Part shown: positions 1 to 10,332 of the stretch, one piece after another
Position numbering within the stretch: position 1 is the first letter of the stretch
Layout of the letters: each line of letters opens with the position of its first letter
From: Streptomyces sp. NBC_01551
GTDB lineage: Bacteria; Actinomycetota; Actinomycetes; Streptomycetales; Streptomycetaceae
DNA: 64,000 nucleotides
Assembly (NCBI RefSeq): GCF_026339935.1
Contig: NZ_JAPEPX010000001.1
Coordinates: forward strand, 2,819,001 to 2,883,000
Direction of reading: 5' to 3'
The notes under the pieces: model-generated
Told to the model about the DNA's origin: nothing
The model's input: the letters and a program-made list of their open reading frames with translations, nothing else
The model's database searches: none
Position numbers and translations under genes: made by a program

Positions 1-1
1 C

Positions 2-541
2 GACGACGGGGAGCTCACCGGCAAGCCCGAGGCGGGCTGGAGCGCGCGCGTGCTGTGCGGGGTCGACACCCCTGCGACCGTCGCCGACGCGATCGTGCGG
101 TCCGGGTACGCGGAGATGGCCGGGCGCCCGAAGAGCTACCCGGCCCGCGACATCGACCGCACGGTCACGGCGGTGTGGGCCACGCCGCCGGTGGAGGAGA
201 TCACCCGGCTGCGCGGCGTACCCCGGCTGCGGGTCACGTACCGGGCCGCGAACCCGGGATCCAGCTTCGTCGCGTACCTCTTCGACCAGGCGCCCGACGG
301 TTCGGCGCGCATCGTCACGCACGCCCCGTACACGGACCTCGGCCCCGAGGCCGACCGCCTGATCAGCGCGGACTTCGAGCTCCAGGCGACCGCGTACGAC
401 ATCCCGCGCGGGCACCGGCTGCTGCTGGTGTTCGACGCGCTCGACCCGTTCTACGGCGACGCCAACCTGCCGCGCGCGACCCTGTCGTTCACCTCCCCGG
501 AGGCGACGCCGAGCTGCCTGGACCTGCCGCTGGGCGGCTGA
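2..541 (+). CDS. CocE/NonD (X-Pro dipeptidyl-peptidase-like) hydrolase, C-terminal part
   Basis: This is the C-terminal end of a gene that begins before the window; the frame is open from base 2 and stops with TGA at 539-541. What remains looks like the jelly-roll C-terminal domain (PepX_C) of CocE/NonD-type serine hydrolases: a run of beta strands (RLRVTYRA, SSFVAYLFDQ, GHRLLLVFDALDP) and the late FYGDANLP segment. The catalytic alpha/beta-hydrolase half lies outside the window, so substrate and localisation cannot be judged. Family assignment is by recognition of the fold; enzyme class is inference. Confidence 0.75.
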   Translation, partial: DDGELTGKPEAGWSARVLCGVDTPATVADAIVRSGYAEMAGRPKSYPARDIDRTVTAVWATPPVEEITRLRGVPRLRVTYRAANPGSSFVAYLFDQAPDGSARIVTHAPYTDLGPEADRLISADFELQATAYDIPRGHRLLLVFDALDPFYGDANLPRATLSFTSPEATPSCLDLPLGG

Positions 542-555
542 GCGGCCCGTACGGG

Positions 556-984
556 TCACCCCTGCCCGGCCGGACCCCCGTGGCCGGCCGGGCGGATGGG
601 TGGGCGGGTGGGCGGGCCGTCGGCCTGACAGACCGGGCCCGGGGGTGCGGTGGCCGTGGCGTGGAGGAGGTCGCGGACCAGGTCGAAGTCGATCCGGTCC
701 ACGCGGCGGAAACGGAGGCAGGCCTTGCCCATGTCGTGGGCGGCGAGGCGCTGCGTGAAGGCGTCGCGGACGTCGGTGCGCATGAGGTAGAAGGAGACGT
801 ACTGCTTCTGGTTCGCCCAGGCGATCTCCCCGGCCTCCGCGCCGGTGCGGACGTACGCGGGCATCCCGTACGCCATGCGCTCCTCGAAGCCCGTCAGCTC
901 GGCCAGGCACAGTTCGCGCAGCCGGGTCAGGGCCGTGCGGCGGGCCTCCGGGGCGGCGGCGATGTACTCCTCGACGGGTCCCAT
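556..984 (-). CDS. DUF1801 (YdhG-like) protein
   Basis: A 142-aa protein starting MGPVEEYIAAAPEA. It shows the DUF1801 pattern: an N-terminal helix, ERMAYGMPAYV around residues 35-45, then KQYVSFYLM. DUF1801 proteins have a small frataxin-like fold and no firmly established biochemical role. The C-terminal ~25 residues are Pro/Gly-rich and probably disordered. The ATG shares one base with the stop of the upstream EamA gene (TGATG at 982-986), so the two are probably translationally coupled. An antisense frame runs across the region but lacks family features. Confidence 0.8.
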   Translation of the reverse strand: MGPVEEYIAAAPEARRTALTRLRELCLAELTGFEERMAYGMPAYVRTGAEAGEIAWANQKQYVSFYLMRTDVRDAFTQRLAAHDMGKACLRFRRVDRIDFDLVRDLLHATATAPPGPVCQADGPPTRPPIRPAGHGGPAGQG

Positions 985-1934
985 CAGCCCACCGCCGCCG
1001 ACCGCTCGCGGGTCCGGGTCGCGGTACGGGTCCGGGTCTGGGAGCGGACCGCGCCCATGCTGGCCGCGATCACCAGCGCGATCGCCAGCGCGTCCAGCGC
1101 CGACATGGCCTGGTGGAGGACCAGGAAGCCCGCCGAGGCGGCGATCGCCGGTTCCAGGCTCATCAGGACCGCGAAGGTCGGGGCCGGGAGGCGGCGCAGG
1201 GCGAGCAGTTCCAGGGTGTACGGGAGGACTGACGACAGCACCGCCACGCCGGCGCCGAGGGCCAGGGTGCCGGGGGCCAGCAGTTCGGAGCCGGCTTCGA
1301 CCGCGCCCAGCGGGAGGGACAGGACCGCCGCGACCGCCATGGCCAGGGCGAGGCCGTCCGCCTGGGGGAAGCGGCGGCCGGTACGGGCGCTGAAGACGAT
1401 GTACGCCGCCCACATGACGCCCGCGCCGAGGGCGAAGGCGGCGCCGAGGGGGTCGAGGCCGCCGAAGCCGCCGCCGTGCGTGGACAGCAGGACGACGCCG
1501 GCCAGGGCCAGGCCGGCCCAGAGCAGGTTCACCAGGCGGCGGGAGACGACGACGGAGAGGGCCAGCGGGCCGAGGACCTCCAGGGTGACGGCCGGGCCGA
1601 GCGGGATGCGGTCGATGGCCTGGTAGAAGAGGCCGTTCATGCCGGCCATGGTCACGCCGAACCAGACGACGGTGGTCCAGTCCGAGCGGGAGTACCCGCG
1701 CAGCCGGGGGCGGCAGAGCAGGAGCAGAACGACCGCGGCGGCGGCCAGCCGCAGCGTGACGACGCCCGCCGCGCCGACCCTCGGCATGACCATGACCGCG
1801 AGGGCGGCACCGAACTGCACCGAGATCCCGGCGGAGATCACGAGCGCGACCGGGCCCAGGGGGGAGGGGCGGGCGGCTGCGGCGGCCGGGGTCCCGGCCG
1901 GGGCATTCGTGAGGGATGAGGAGGGTGCGGGCAT
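984..1934 (-). CDS. EamA/RhtA-like DMT-superfamily exporter
   Basis: A 316-aa polytopic membrane protein with about ten hydrophobic segments arranged as two EamA repeats (roughly residues 30-150 and 170-300). The second repeat contains the SSVLPYTLELLALRRL and PTFAVLMSLEPAIAA segments typical of RhtA-type amino-acid/metabolite exporters. The N-terminal ~25 residues are Ala/Pro-rich and probably cytoplasmic; the C-terminus is Arg/Thr-rich. It overlaps the downstream DUF1801 gene by one base. Substrate is unknown; threonine/homoserine export is only an analogy with E. coli RhtA. Confidence 0.85.
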   Translation of the reverse strand: MPAPSSSLTNAPAGTPAAAAARPSPLGPVALVISAGISVQFGAALAVMVMPRVGAAGVVTLRLAAAAVVLLLLCRPRLRGYSRSDWTTVVWFGVTMAGMNGLFYQAIDRIPLGPAVTLEVLGPLALSVVVSRRLVNLLWAGLALAGVVLLSTHGGGFGGLDPLGAAFALGAGVMWAAYIVFSARTGRRFPQADGLALAMAVAAVLSLPLGAVEAGSELLAPGTLALGAGVAVLSSVLPYTLELLALRRLPAPTFAVLMSLEPAIAASAGFLVLHQAMSALDALAIALVIAASMGAVRSQTRTRTATRTRERSAAVG

Positions 1935-1987
1935 TTATCCAGACTAAGGGGTGCGTAAGGGTCGGGGCGGGGCGGTGCCTGTTGCCC

Positions 1988-4738
1988 TTACAGGGCCTCG
2001 GCGAGCAGCTCGGCGAGGTGGCGGGCCCGGTACGGGGAGAGCTGGGCGATCTGCGTACGGCAGGAAAAACCGTCGGCGAGGACCGCCGCGCCGTTCGCGT
2101 CCGCGTCCGAAAGCGACGGAAGCAGTTGTTCCTCGGCACACGCCATCGAGACGGCGTGGTGGCCCGGCTCGAAGCCGAAGTTCCCGGCGAGGCCGCAGCA
2201 GCCGCCGCTGAGCTCGCCGGTGAGGCCGGCGAGGTCGCGGAGCCGGCGGTCGGCGGTGTCGCCGAGGACGGCGTGCTGGTGGCAGTGGGTCTGCCCGGCG
2301 ACCGGCCGGTCGAGGCGGGGCGGCTGCCAGTGGGGGGCGTACTGCTCCAGGGTCTCGGCGAAGGTGCGGACGGCCGCGGCGAGGTGGTGGGCGCGCGGGT
2401 CGTCGGGGAGGAGGGCGGGGAGGTCGGTGCGCAGCGCTGCGGCGCAGCTGGGTTCGAGGACGACGACGGGCCGGTCGGGTAGCTCGCCGAAGGCGCTGAG
2501 CGTGCGCCGCAACACCTTGCGAGCGCGGTCGAGCCGGCCGGTGGAGACGTAGGTCAGCCCGCAGCAGACGCGGCGCCGGGGGAGGGACACCTCCAGGCCG
2601 GCGGCCTCCAGCACCCGCACGGCGGCCCGGCCGGTCTCCGCGGACAGGTACTCGGTGAAGGTGTCGGGCCACAACGTGACGCGGCCGGCGCTGTGTCCCC
2701 GCGCGCGGCTCCCGCCGCCCCGCCCCTTCCCGGCCCCGGGCTCCGCCCGGCGGGAGTGCCACCAGCGGGTGAAAGGGGTGGGGGCCAGTGGGGGTAGGGG
2801 GCGGTCGCGGGTCAGGCCCGGGATCGGGAAGTGGCGGGTGGCCGCGTTGGCCAGGCGGGGGGCGCGGGCGGTGGCGATCAGGTGGAGCCAGGCCGGGAGG
2901 CCGCCCAGGGTGTAGTGGGACAAGGGGCGGATGCGGCCCGCCCAGTGGTGGTGGAGGAACTCCGCCTTGTACGCGGCCATGTCCACGCCCACCGGGCAGT
3001 CGCTGCGGCAGCCCTTGCAGCTCAGGCAGAGGTCAAGGGCCTGCGCGACCTCCCGCGAGCGCCAGCCGTCCGTGACGATCTCCCCCGCCAGCATCTCGTG
3101 CAGCAGCCTCGCCCGGCCCCGCGTGGAGTGCCGCTCCTCCCCCGTCGCCCGGTACGACGGGCACATGACCGACGCCCCGCCCACATCCGTGGAGCGGCAC
3201 TTGGCCACGCCCACGCACCCGGCCACCTCCCCCGCGAGCGCCGTCTCCGGCAGCGCCGCGAAGCGGAGGTTCTCGTCGAGGCGGGCCGGGCGGACCAGGA
3301 TGCCCGGGTTCATGCCGCCCGCCGGGTCCCACACGTCCTTGTACGCGCCGAAGAGCCGGATGACCTCCGCCCCGTACATCCTCGGCAGGAGCTCCGCCCG
3401 CGCCTGCCCGTCCCCGTGCTCCCCGGAGAGGGAGCCCCCGTGCGAGACCACCAGGTCGGCCAGGTCGGTGGAGAAGGCGCGGAAGCGGGCGATCCCCGCC
3501 CGCGACACCAGGTCGAAGTCGATGCGGACGTGCACGCAGCCCTCGCCGAAGTGCCCGTACGGAGTGCCCCGCAGCCCGTGCTCCGCCAGCAGCGCGCGGA
3601 ACTCCCGCAGGTACGCCCCCAGCCGGGCCGGCGGCACCGCGCAGTCCTCCCACCCCGGCCACGCCATCCCCCCGTCCGGCATCCGCGTCGCCGTGCCCGC
3701 CGCGTCCTCCCGGATCCGCCACAGCGCCCGCTGCCCCGCCGGGTCCGTCACCAACCGGGAGTCCGCCGCGTCGGCGGCCCGTACGAGGGCCCGCGCCGCG
3801 CCCTCGTCCGGCATCTCGACGAACAGCCACGCCCCGCCCCGGGGCAGCCCGCGGGCCCGGCCCACCAGGTCCTGCGCCATGCCCTCCACCGTCAGCGGCC
3901 CGAACCCCAGCAGCCCCGCCGCCGCGTCGGCCGCCGCGCTCTCGTCGGCGTAGCCCAGCACCGCGAGCACCGGCGCGCGCGGCGCTTCCACCAGGCGCAC
4001 CACCGCCTGCGTCACCACCCCCAGCGTCCCCTCGCTCCCGCAGAACGCCCGTGCCACCTCGACGCCCCGCTCGGGCAGCAGCGCGTCCAGGCCGCCATAG
4101 CCGGAGATCCGCCGCGAGAACCCGCCGGCCAGGCCCGTGCGCAACACCGCCAGGTTCCCCGCCACCAGTTCCCGCAGGCCCGCCGGCGCGCCCGCCCAGC
4201 CCGTCCCGAGCCGGTACGACGAACCGCCGTACGCCGTCACCGCGAGCTCGGCGACGTTGTCGGCGGTGGTCCCCCAGGCGACCGAGTGCGCCCCGCACGC
4301 GTTGTTGCCGATCATCCCGCCCAGCGTGCAGCGGGAGTGCGTGGACGGGTCCGGCCCGAAGGTCAGCCCGTGGGGCCGCACCGCGTCCCGAAGCCGGTCG
4401 AGCACCAGCCCAGGCTGCACCACGGCCGTCCGCGCCGCCGGGTCCACCGAGACCACCGCGTTCATGTGCCGGGTGAGGTCCAGGACCACGCCGACGCCCG
4501 TGGCCTGGCCCGCGATGGACGTCCCGCCGCCGCGCGGCACCACCGGGACCCCGGCGTCGGCGCAGATCCGCAGCGCGGCCGCCACGTCCTCGGCGTCGCG
4601 CGGGGCGACGACCCCGACCGGTACCCGCCGGTAGTTCGAGGCGTCCATCGTCGCCAGGGCCCGCGCGGCGGCCCCGAAGTCCACCTCTCCGCGCAGCTCC
4701 GCCCGCAATGTCCGTTCGAGTTCCCCGGGTGACGTCAC
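1988..4738 (-). CDS. FAD-binding / 4Fe-4S / CCG-domain oxidoreductase (GlcD-GlpC-like fusion)
   Basis: A 916-aa fusion. Residues ~37-217 form a PCMH-type FAD domain with the flavin loop PRGGGTSIAGQ (68-78) and the CTLGGMIGNNACGAHS segment. A VAO-type C-terminal FAD domain follows. A Cys cluster CLSCKGCRSDCP begins near residue 571, preceded by another set (CVGVAKC...MCPSYR). Two CCG motifs lie near 724 and 847 (RVCCGLTY, GGCCGLAG). The architecture matches D-lactate / 2-hydroxyacid dehydrogenases that pass electrons to quinone. The start is GTG at 4738 with GGAGG 8 nt upstream. It is divergent from serC. Exact substrate is not predictable. Confidence 0.88.
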   Translation of the reverse strand: MTSPGELERTLRAELRGEVDFGAAARALATMDASNYRRVPVGVVAPRDAEDVAAALRICADAGVPVVPRGGGTSIAGQATGVGVVLDLTRHMNAVVSVDPAARTAVVQPGLVLDRLRDAVRPHGLTFGPDPSTHSRCTLGGMIGNNACGAHSVAWGTTADNVAELAVTAYGGSSYRLGTGWAGAPAGLRELVAGNLAVLRTGLAGGFSRRISGYGGLDALLPERGVEVARAFCGSEGTLGVVTQAVVRLVEAPRAPVLAVLGYADESAAADAAAGLLGFGPLTVEGMAQDLVGRARGLPRGGAWLFVEMPDEGAARALVRAADAADSRLVTDPAGQRALWRIREDAAGTATRMPDGGMAWPGWEDCAVPPARLGAYLREFRALLAEHGLRGTPYGHFGEGCVHVRIDFDLVSRAGIARFRAFSTDLADLVVSHGGSLSGEHGDGQARAELLPRMYGAEVIRLFGAYKDVWDPAGGMNPGILVRPARLDENLRFAALPETALAGEVAGCVGVAKCRSTDVGGASVMCPSYRATGEERHSTRGRARLLHEMLAGEIVTDGWRSREVAQALDLCLSCKGCRSDCPVGVDMAAYKAEFLHHHWAGRIRPLSHYTLGGLPAWLHLIATARAPRLANAATRHFPIPGLTRDRPLPPLAPTPFTRWWHSRRAEPGAGKGRGGGSRARGHSAGRVTLWPDTFTEYLSAETGRAAVRVLEAAGLEVSLPRRRVCCGLTYVSTGRLDRARKVLRRTLSAFGELPDRPVVVLEPSCAAALRTDLPALLPDDPRAHHLAAAVRTFAETLEQYAPHWQPPRLDRPVAGQTHCHQHAVLGDTADRRLRDLAGLTGELSGGCCGLAGNFGFEPGHHAVSMACAEEQLLPSLSDADANGAAVLADGFSCRTQIAQLSPYRARHLAELLAEAL

Positions 4739-4789
4739 CGCCCCAGCCTCCCACCGGCCGGACGCGTCTCACCGGGTGGACGCGCCTGA

Positions 4790-5944
<1,155 letters not shown>

Positions 5945-5959
5945 CCGCTTGACGCTCCC

Positions 5960-5999
5960 GCGAAGCCCCCGGCGACCCCCGCGTCCCCGGGGGCTTCGC
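5960..5999 (+). terminator. Rho-independent terminator after serC
   Basis: Perfect 13-bp inverted repeat GCGAAGCCCCCGG (5960-5972) and CCGGGGGCTTCGC (5987-5999) with a 14-nt loop, starting 15 nt after the serC stop. There is no T tract, as is usual in Streptomyces. Confidence 0.75.
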
Positions 6000-6109
6000 C
6001 GTGCGCGGCGACGGCGCGGCCGCGTAGCGGGCCCACCGGCGAAACCCCGCGTGCCCGGCCGCGATACCTTCGGGACGTTCAGGGCTCGGCGATTCTTGGA
6101 GGCAGCGGC

Positions 6110-9100
6110 GTGAGCGTGCGAGTGACGGCGGCACAGGGCGGCGTGGACCCGTTCGGCACGGCCCGGCTGCGGCGCGGGGTGCTCGACGCGTGGGGCGCGG
6201 GCCCGGCCCGGTTCCGCGAGGACGCCAACGCCGAGGAGGACCTGGCGCTCGGCGGCTACCGGGACCGGCTGGTGGTGGAGCTGGCGCAGAACGCCGCAGA
6301 CGCCGCCGCGCGGGCCGGCGTGCCGGGGCGGATGCGGCTCACCCTGCACCCCGGTGAGGACGGGCACGCGGTGCTGGCCGTCGCCAACACCGGTGCCCCG
6401 CTGGACGCGACGGGCGTGGAGTCGCTGAGCACCCTGCGGGCCTCCGCCAAGCGGGAGCCCGCCAAGGGCTCCGGCGAAGGCGGCGGCTCCGGCGACACCG
6501 TCGGCCGGTTCGGCGTCGGCTTCGCGGCCGTCCTCGCCGTCACCGACGAACCGGCGGTCCTGGGCCGCCACGGCGGGGTCCGCTGGTCCCTCGCCGAGGC
6601 CCGCGAACTCGCCCGCGACGCCGCCAACGGCAGCCCCGGCCTCGGCGACGAGCTGCGCCGGCGCGACGGCCACGTCCCGCTGCTGCGCCTCCCGCTGCCC
6701 GCCGAGGGCACCGCGCCCGAGGACTACGACACGGTCGTGGTCCTCCCGCTGCGCGACGCCGCCGCCGAAGGCCTGGCCGAGCGGCTGCTCGCCGGCATCG
6801 ACGACGCGCTGCTGCTCACCCTGCCCGGGCTGCGCGAGGTCGTCGTCGACACCCCGGCCGACGGCACCCGGACGCTGCTGCGCCGCGACGAGGGCCCGTA
6901 CACCGTCATCGAGGACTCCCGCACCGGCACCAACCGCTGGCGCACCGTCCGCCACAGCGGCGCCATCGAGCGCGCCCTGCTCGCCGACCGCCCGGTCGAG
7001 GAGCGGCTGCGCCCCGTCTGGACGGTGTCCTGGGCGGTCCCCGTCGACACCGACGGCGCGCCCGTACGCCCGGCCACCGCGCCCGTCGTGCACGCGCCGA
7101 CCCCGACCGACGAGCCGCTCGGCATCCCCGCGCTGCTCATCGCGACCCTCCCGCTGGACACCGCCCGCCGGCATCCCGCGCCGGGCCCGCTGACCGACTT
7201 CCTCGTGGAGCGCGCGGCCGACGCCTACGCCGAACTCCTGGGCGCCTGGGACCCCGTGAGCACCGCGCTCGTGGACCTCGTACCCGGCCCGCTCGGCAAG
7301 GGCGAGCTCGACGGGGCCCTGCGCGCGGCCGTGCTCCAGCGGCTGCCCCGCACGGCGTTCCTCGCGCCCGCGGCGCCCGCCGAGGAGCCCGAGGAGCGCG
7401 CCGCCCTGCGCCCCTTCGAGGCCGAGGTGGTGGAGGGCGCGGGCGCCGACACCGTGCGGGTCCTCGCGGAGGTGCTGCCGACGCTGCTCCCGGCCGGGCT
7501 GGAGCGGCGCTCCGAGCTGCGCGCCCTGGGGGTAGGCCGGCTGCCGCTGGGCGACGCCATCGAGCGGATCGCCGGTATCGAGCGCACCCCGGACTGGTGG
7601 CACCGGCTCTACGACAGCCTCGCCGGGGTGGACCCGGACCGGCTGTCCGGGCTCCCGGTGCCGCTGGCCGACGGCCGCACCGCGATCGGGCCGCGGCACC
7701 TGCTGCTGCCCGCCGCGGACACCCCGGCGAGCCTGGCCCGGCTCGGGCTGAAGGTGGCCCACCCGGACGCCGCGCACCCGCTGCTGGAGAAGCTGGGCGC
7801 GCTCCCGGCGACGCCCCGCGCGGTGCTGACCACCCCGCAGGTGCGGGCGGCCGTCGCCGCCTCGCTGGACGCGGGGGAGATCTGGGACGAGGACGCCCTC
7901 GACGCCGACGAGCTGGCCGAGGTGGTGCTGGGCCTGGTCCGCGACGCCGACCTGGCCCCCGGTGACGAGCCCTGGCTGGGCGCGCTGGCGCTGCCCGACG
8001 AGGACGGCGAACTGACCCCGGCGGGCGAACTCCTGCTGCCCGGTTCGGCGTTGGCCTCGGTGATCCGGGAGGACGAGGTCCCGTACGTGGACGCCGAACT
8101 GGCCGCCCGCTGGGACGCCGACACGCTGACCGCCGTGGGCGTGCTGGCCGGCTTCCAGCTGGTCCGCGCCACCGACGTGGTCCTCGACCCCGACGAACTG
8201 GAGCCCCGCGACGGGGACTTCGCCGAGCCGGACGACGCGGGCCTGCTGGACGCGGTGGACGTGTGGTGCGAGGACCTGCTGGACCAGCTGCCGCAGACCC
8301 CGGTGCCGCCGGTGGCCACGGAGCTGATCGCCGTCCGCGACCTCGACCTGGTCGACGACGACTGCTGGCCGCAGGCGCTGGCCATGCTGGCGCAGCCGCC
8401 GCTGCGCGACGCCCTGACCCAGCCCGTACGGATCCTGCTGCCGGACGGCACCACCCAGTCGGTGCGCTCGTACACCGCCTGGTGGCTGCGCGACCACCCG
8501 GTGTTCGACGGCCGCCGCCCGGCCGGGCTGCGCGCGGCGGGCGGGGATCCGCTGCTGGAGGGCCTGTACACCTCGGCGGACGCCACCGGCTTCGAGGACG
8601 AGCAGGTCCTGCGGGCGCTGGGCGTGCGCACCTCGGTGGCGGCCCTGCTGGAGGAGCCCGGCGGCGCGGCCGAGCTGCTGGGCCGCCTCGCCGACCCGGA
8701 CCGCGAGGTCTCCGACCGGCAGCTGCACGCCCTGTACGGGGCGCTGGCCGACCTGGATCCCGAGCAGGTGACCCTCCCGGACGAGCTGCGGGCCGTCGTG
8801 GACGGGGAGGTCCGCGTGGTGGACGCGGCCGACGCGGTCATCGCGGACGCCCCGGACCTGCTGCCGCTGACGGCGGGGCTGGCGCTGCTGCCGGTGTCCC
8901 CGGAGCGGGCGGCCGACCTGGCGGAGCTGCTCCAGGTGCGGCGGCTGTCGCAGACGGTCCCGGCGGAGGTCACCACGCCGGGCGAGGAGCACGACGTACC
9001 GGACTCGGTGCGGATCCTGCTGGGCGCTGCGACGCCGGCCACGTACCTGGAGCACGAGGAGCTGATCGCGGGCGGCGTCGAGCTGGACTGGCGCCGCACC

Positions 9101-9253
9101 CCGGACGGCACCCTGCACGCGGCCACCCTGGAGGGCGTGGCGGCGGGCCTGGCCTGGGCGGCGGGCCAGTGGCCGCGCCGCTTCGAGGTGGCGGCGCTGC
9201 TGGAGGACCCGTCGCGCACGGCGGAACTGGCCCGCGACCGCTGGTTCGACTAG
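6110..9253 (+). CDS. sacsin-like GHKL-ATPase domain protein
   Basis: A 1047-aa protein. Residues ~30-150 are a GHKL ATP-binding domain like the sacsin N-terminal repeat: the N box has VVELAQNAADAA with Asn61, and the G box is GRFGVGFAAVLAVTD (132-146). The remaining ~850 residues are acidic and leucine-rich, with no domain I can name; repeated DELAEV- or DLLDQL-like helices suggest a repeat scaffold. No signal peptide or membrane segment is evident. GTG start at 6110 with GGAGG 7 nt upstream. It stops four bases before a convergent regulator gene. A chaperone-like or structural role is inference from sacsin only. Confidence 0.8.
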   Translation: MSVRVTAAQGGVDPFGTARLRRGVLDAWGAGPARFREDANAEEDLALGGYRDRLVVELAQNAADAAARAGVPGRMRLTLHPGEDGHAVLAVANTGAPLDATGVESLSTLRASAKREPAKGSGEGGGSGDTVGRFGVGFAAVLAVTDEPAVLGRHGGVRWSLAEARELARDAANGSPGLGDELRRRDGHVPLLRLPLPAEGTAPEDYDTVVVLPLRDAAAEGLAERLLAGIDDALLLTLPGLREVVVDTPADGTRTLLRRDEGPYTVIEDSRTGTNRWRTVRHSGAIERALLADRPVEERLRPVWTVSWAVPVDTDGAPVRPATAPVVHAPTPTDEPLGIPALLIATLPLDTARRHPAPGPLTDFLVERAADAYAELLGAWDPVSTALVDLVPGPLGKGELDGALRAAVLQRLPRTAFLAPAAPAEEPEERAALRPFEAEVVEGAGADTVRVLAEVLPTLLPAGLERRSELRALGVGRLPLGDAIERIAGIERTPDWWHRLYDSLAGVDPDRLSGLPVPLADGRTAIGPRHLLLPAADTPASLARLGLKVAHPDAAHPLLEKLGALPATPRAVLTTPQVRAAVAASLDAGEIWDEDALDADELAEVVLGLVRDADLAPGDEPWLGALALPDEDGELTPAGELLLPGSALASVIREDEVPYVDAELAARWDADTLTAVGVLAGFQLVRATDVVLDPDELEPRDGDFAEPDDAGLLDAVDVWCEDLLDQLPQTPVPPVATELIAVRDLDLVDDDCWPQALAMLAQPPLRDALTQPVRILLPDGTTQSVRSYTAWWLRDHPVFDGRRPAGLRAAGGDPLLEGLYTSADATGFEDEQVLRALGVRTSVAALLEEPGGAAELLGRLADPDREVSDRQLHALYGALADLDPEQVTLPDELRAVVDGEVRVVDAADAVIADAPDLLPLTAGLALLPVSPERAADLAELLQVRRLSQTVPAEVTTPGEEHDVPDSVRILLGAATPATYLEHEELIAGGVELDWRRTPDGTLHAATLEGVAAGLAWAAGQWPRRFEVAALLEDPSRTAELARDRWFD

Positions 9254-9257
9254 GGGT

Positions 9258-10250
9258 TCACGGGGTTCCCTGCGGGGTCAGCAGGGCGTCCGCGACAGCC
9301 GTTCGGGCGTAGAGCACCGAGCGGCCGTTGCGGTGCCCGGTGACCAGGCCCGCGTTGCGCAGGGCCGTGAGGTGCTGGGACACCCCGGCGGCGGACAGCC
9401 CGCAGCTGCGGGCGAGTTGGGTGGTCGAGGCCGGGACGTCCAGCTCGGCCAGCAGCTGCGCGCGCGAGCGCCCGAGGACGGCGGCGACGGCCTCGGCGGC
9501 GGGGCCGGGCGTACGGGGCTCCCACAGCGCGCCGATCCCCCGTGCGGGATACGCCAGTTGGGGCGGCTCGGGCGCCACCGAGCGGGTCAGCACACGGGGC
9601 CAGGCGAAGGCGGAGGGCACCAGCAGCAGCCCGGAGCCGGTCTGGTCCCGGGTCAGCCGGCAGTGCCTGCGGACCAGGCGCAGGGTCCCGGCGTCCCAGC
9701 GCACCGATGCGTGGAGCTCGTTCAGCACGTGCGCGGAGCCGTGCTCGGCGACCTGCCGGGCGCGGTGGAAGACGTCGGCCTCCAGCAGCTGCCGGATGCG
9801 GGGCCAGTACGGGGCGAGCGCGAGCTCCCAGTACGTCTCGATCTCGGCGCTCACCTTCTCCAGCGCGGCCCCGGGCTCCTCGTGGAGCAGCCTGCGCCGG
9901 GGCGAGGGGCCGGACTTGGCGCGGAGCGTGCCGAGGTCGGCGCGGACCTGTTCGGGGGTGCTGCGGCGGATGGCGGCCAGCTCGTCGGCGAGTTCGGGGA
10001 AGGGCCCGGCCGGGGTCGGGTTGAGGAAGTCCGCGAGGTAGCCGTCACCCGGGATCAGGGCGGCCAGCCAGCCCCGGTCCAGGCCGGCCCGCATCAGCCG
10101 GGGCCGAACCTGCGCGGCCCAACGCCGGTGCAGCGTCGGCTCGGTGGGCTCCCGCAGCAGCCGGAAGCTGGTGACTACCTCCCACATCGGGGAGACCGCG
10201 AACCTGGTCTGCGCCAGGTCCGCCGCGGAGAAACTCAGTTCGGACTCCAT
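9258..10250 (-). CDS. ArsR-like helix-turn-helix regulator with DUF5937-type N-terminal domain
   Basis: A 330-aa protein. The C-terminal ~65 residues form an ArsR-like winged helix: STTQLARSCGLSAAGVSQHLTALRNAG followed by the wing GLVTGHRNGRSVLYART. The N-terminal 230 residues (starting MESELSFSAADLAQTRFAVSPMWEV) match the domain found in many actinobacterial regulators of this kind and probably bind an effector. No CxC metal motif is seen, so it is unlikely to be a metal sensor. It is divergent from the MFS gene at 10333, which it probably controls. Confidence 0.82.
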   Translation of the reverse strand: MESELSFSAADLAQTRFAVSPMWEVVTSFRLLREPTEPTLHRRWAAQVRPRLMRAGLDRGWLAALIPGDGYLADFLNPTPAGPFPELADELAAIRRSTPEQVRADLGTLRAKSGPSPRRRLLHEEPGAALEKVSAEIETYWELALAPYWPRIRQLLEADVFHRARQVAEHGSAHVLNELHASVRWDAGTLRLVRRHCRLTRDQTGSGLLLVPSAFAWPRVLTRSVAPEPPQLAYPARGIGALWEPRTPGPAAEAVAAVLGRSRAQLLAELDVPASTTQLARSCGLSAAGVSQHLTALRNAGLVTGHRNGRSVLYARTAVADALLTPQGTP

Positions 10251-10276
10251 GCCGTGCCGCCCCCTGCTGCCGTTGG

Positions 10277-10304
10277 ATTCGGCCTGAGCTTAATCAATTC
10301 GGCC
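10277..10304. promoter_or_regulatory. direct repeat in the regulator/MFS intergenic region, possible operator
   Basis: ATTCGGCC occurs at 10277-10284 and again at 10297-10304, exactly 20 bp apart (about two helical turns). The A/T-rich TTAATCAATT lies between and overlaps the second copy. The position between the divergent starts suits a binding site for the ArsR-like regulator; this is inference. Confidence 0.3.
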
Positions 10305-10332
10305 CCGGGGCACAGGGCCGCACGCTCGTCCC

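Noticed and set aside
1476..1919. 147-codon + frame antisense to the EamA gene
   Set aside because: Gln/Asp/Arg-rich composition typical of the antisense of a membrane protein; no start signals.
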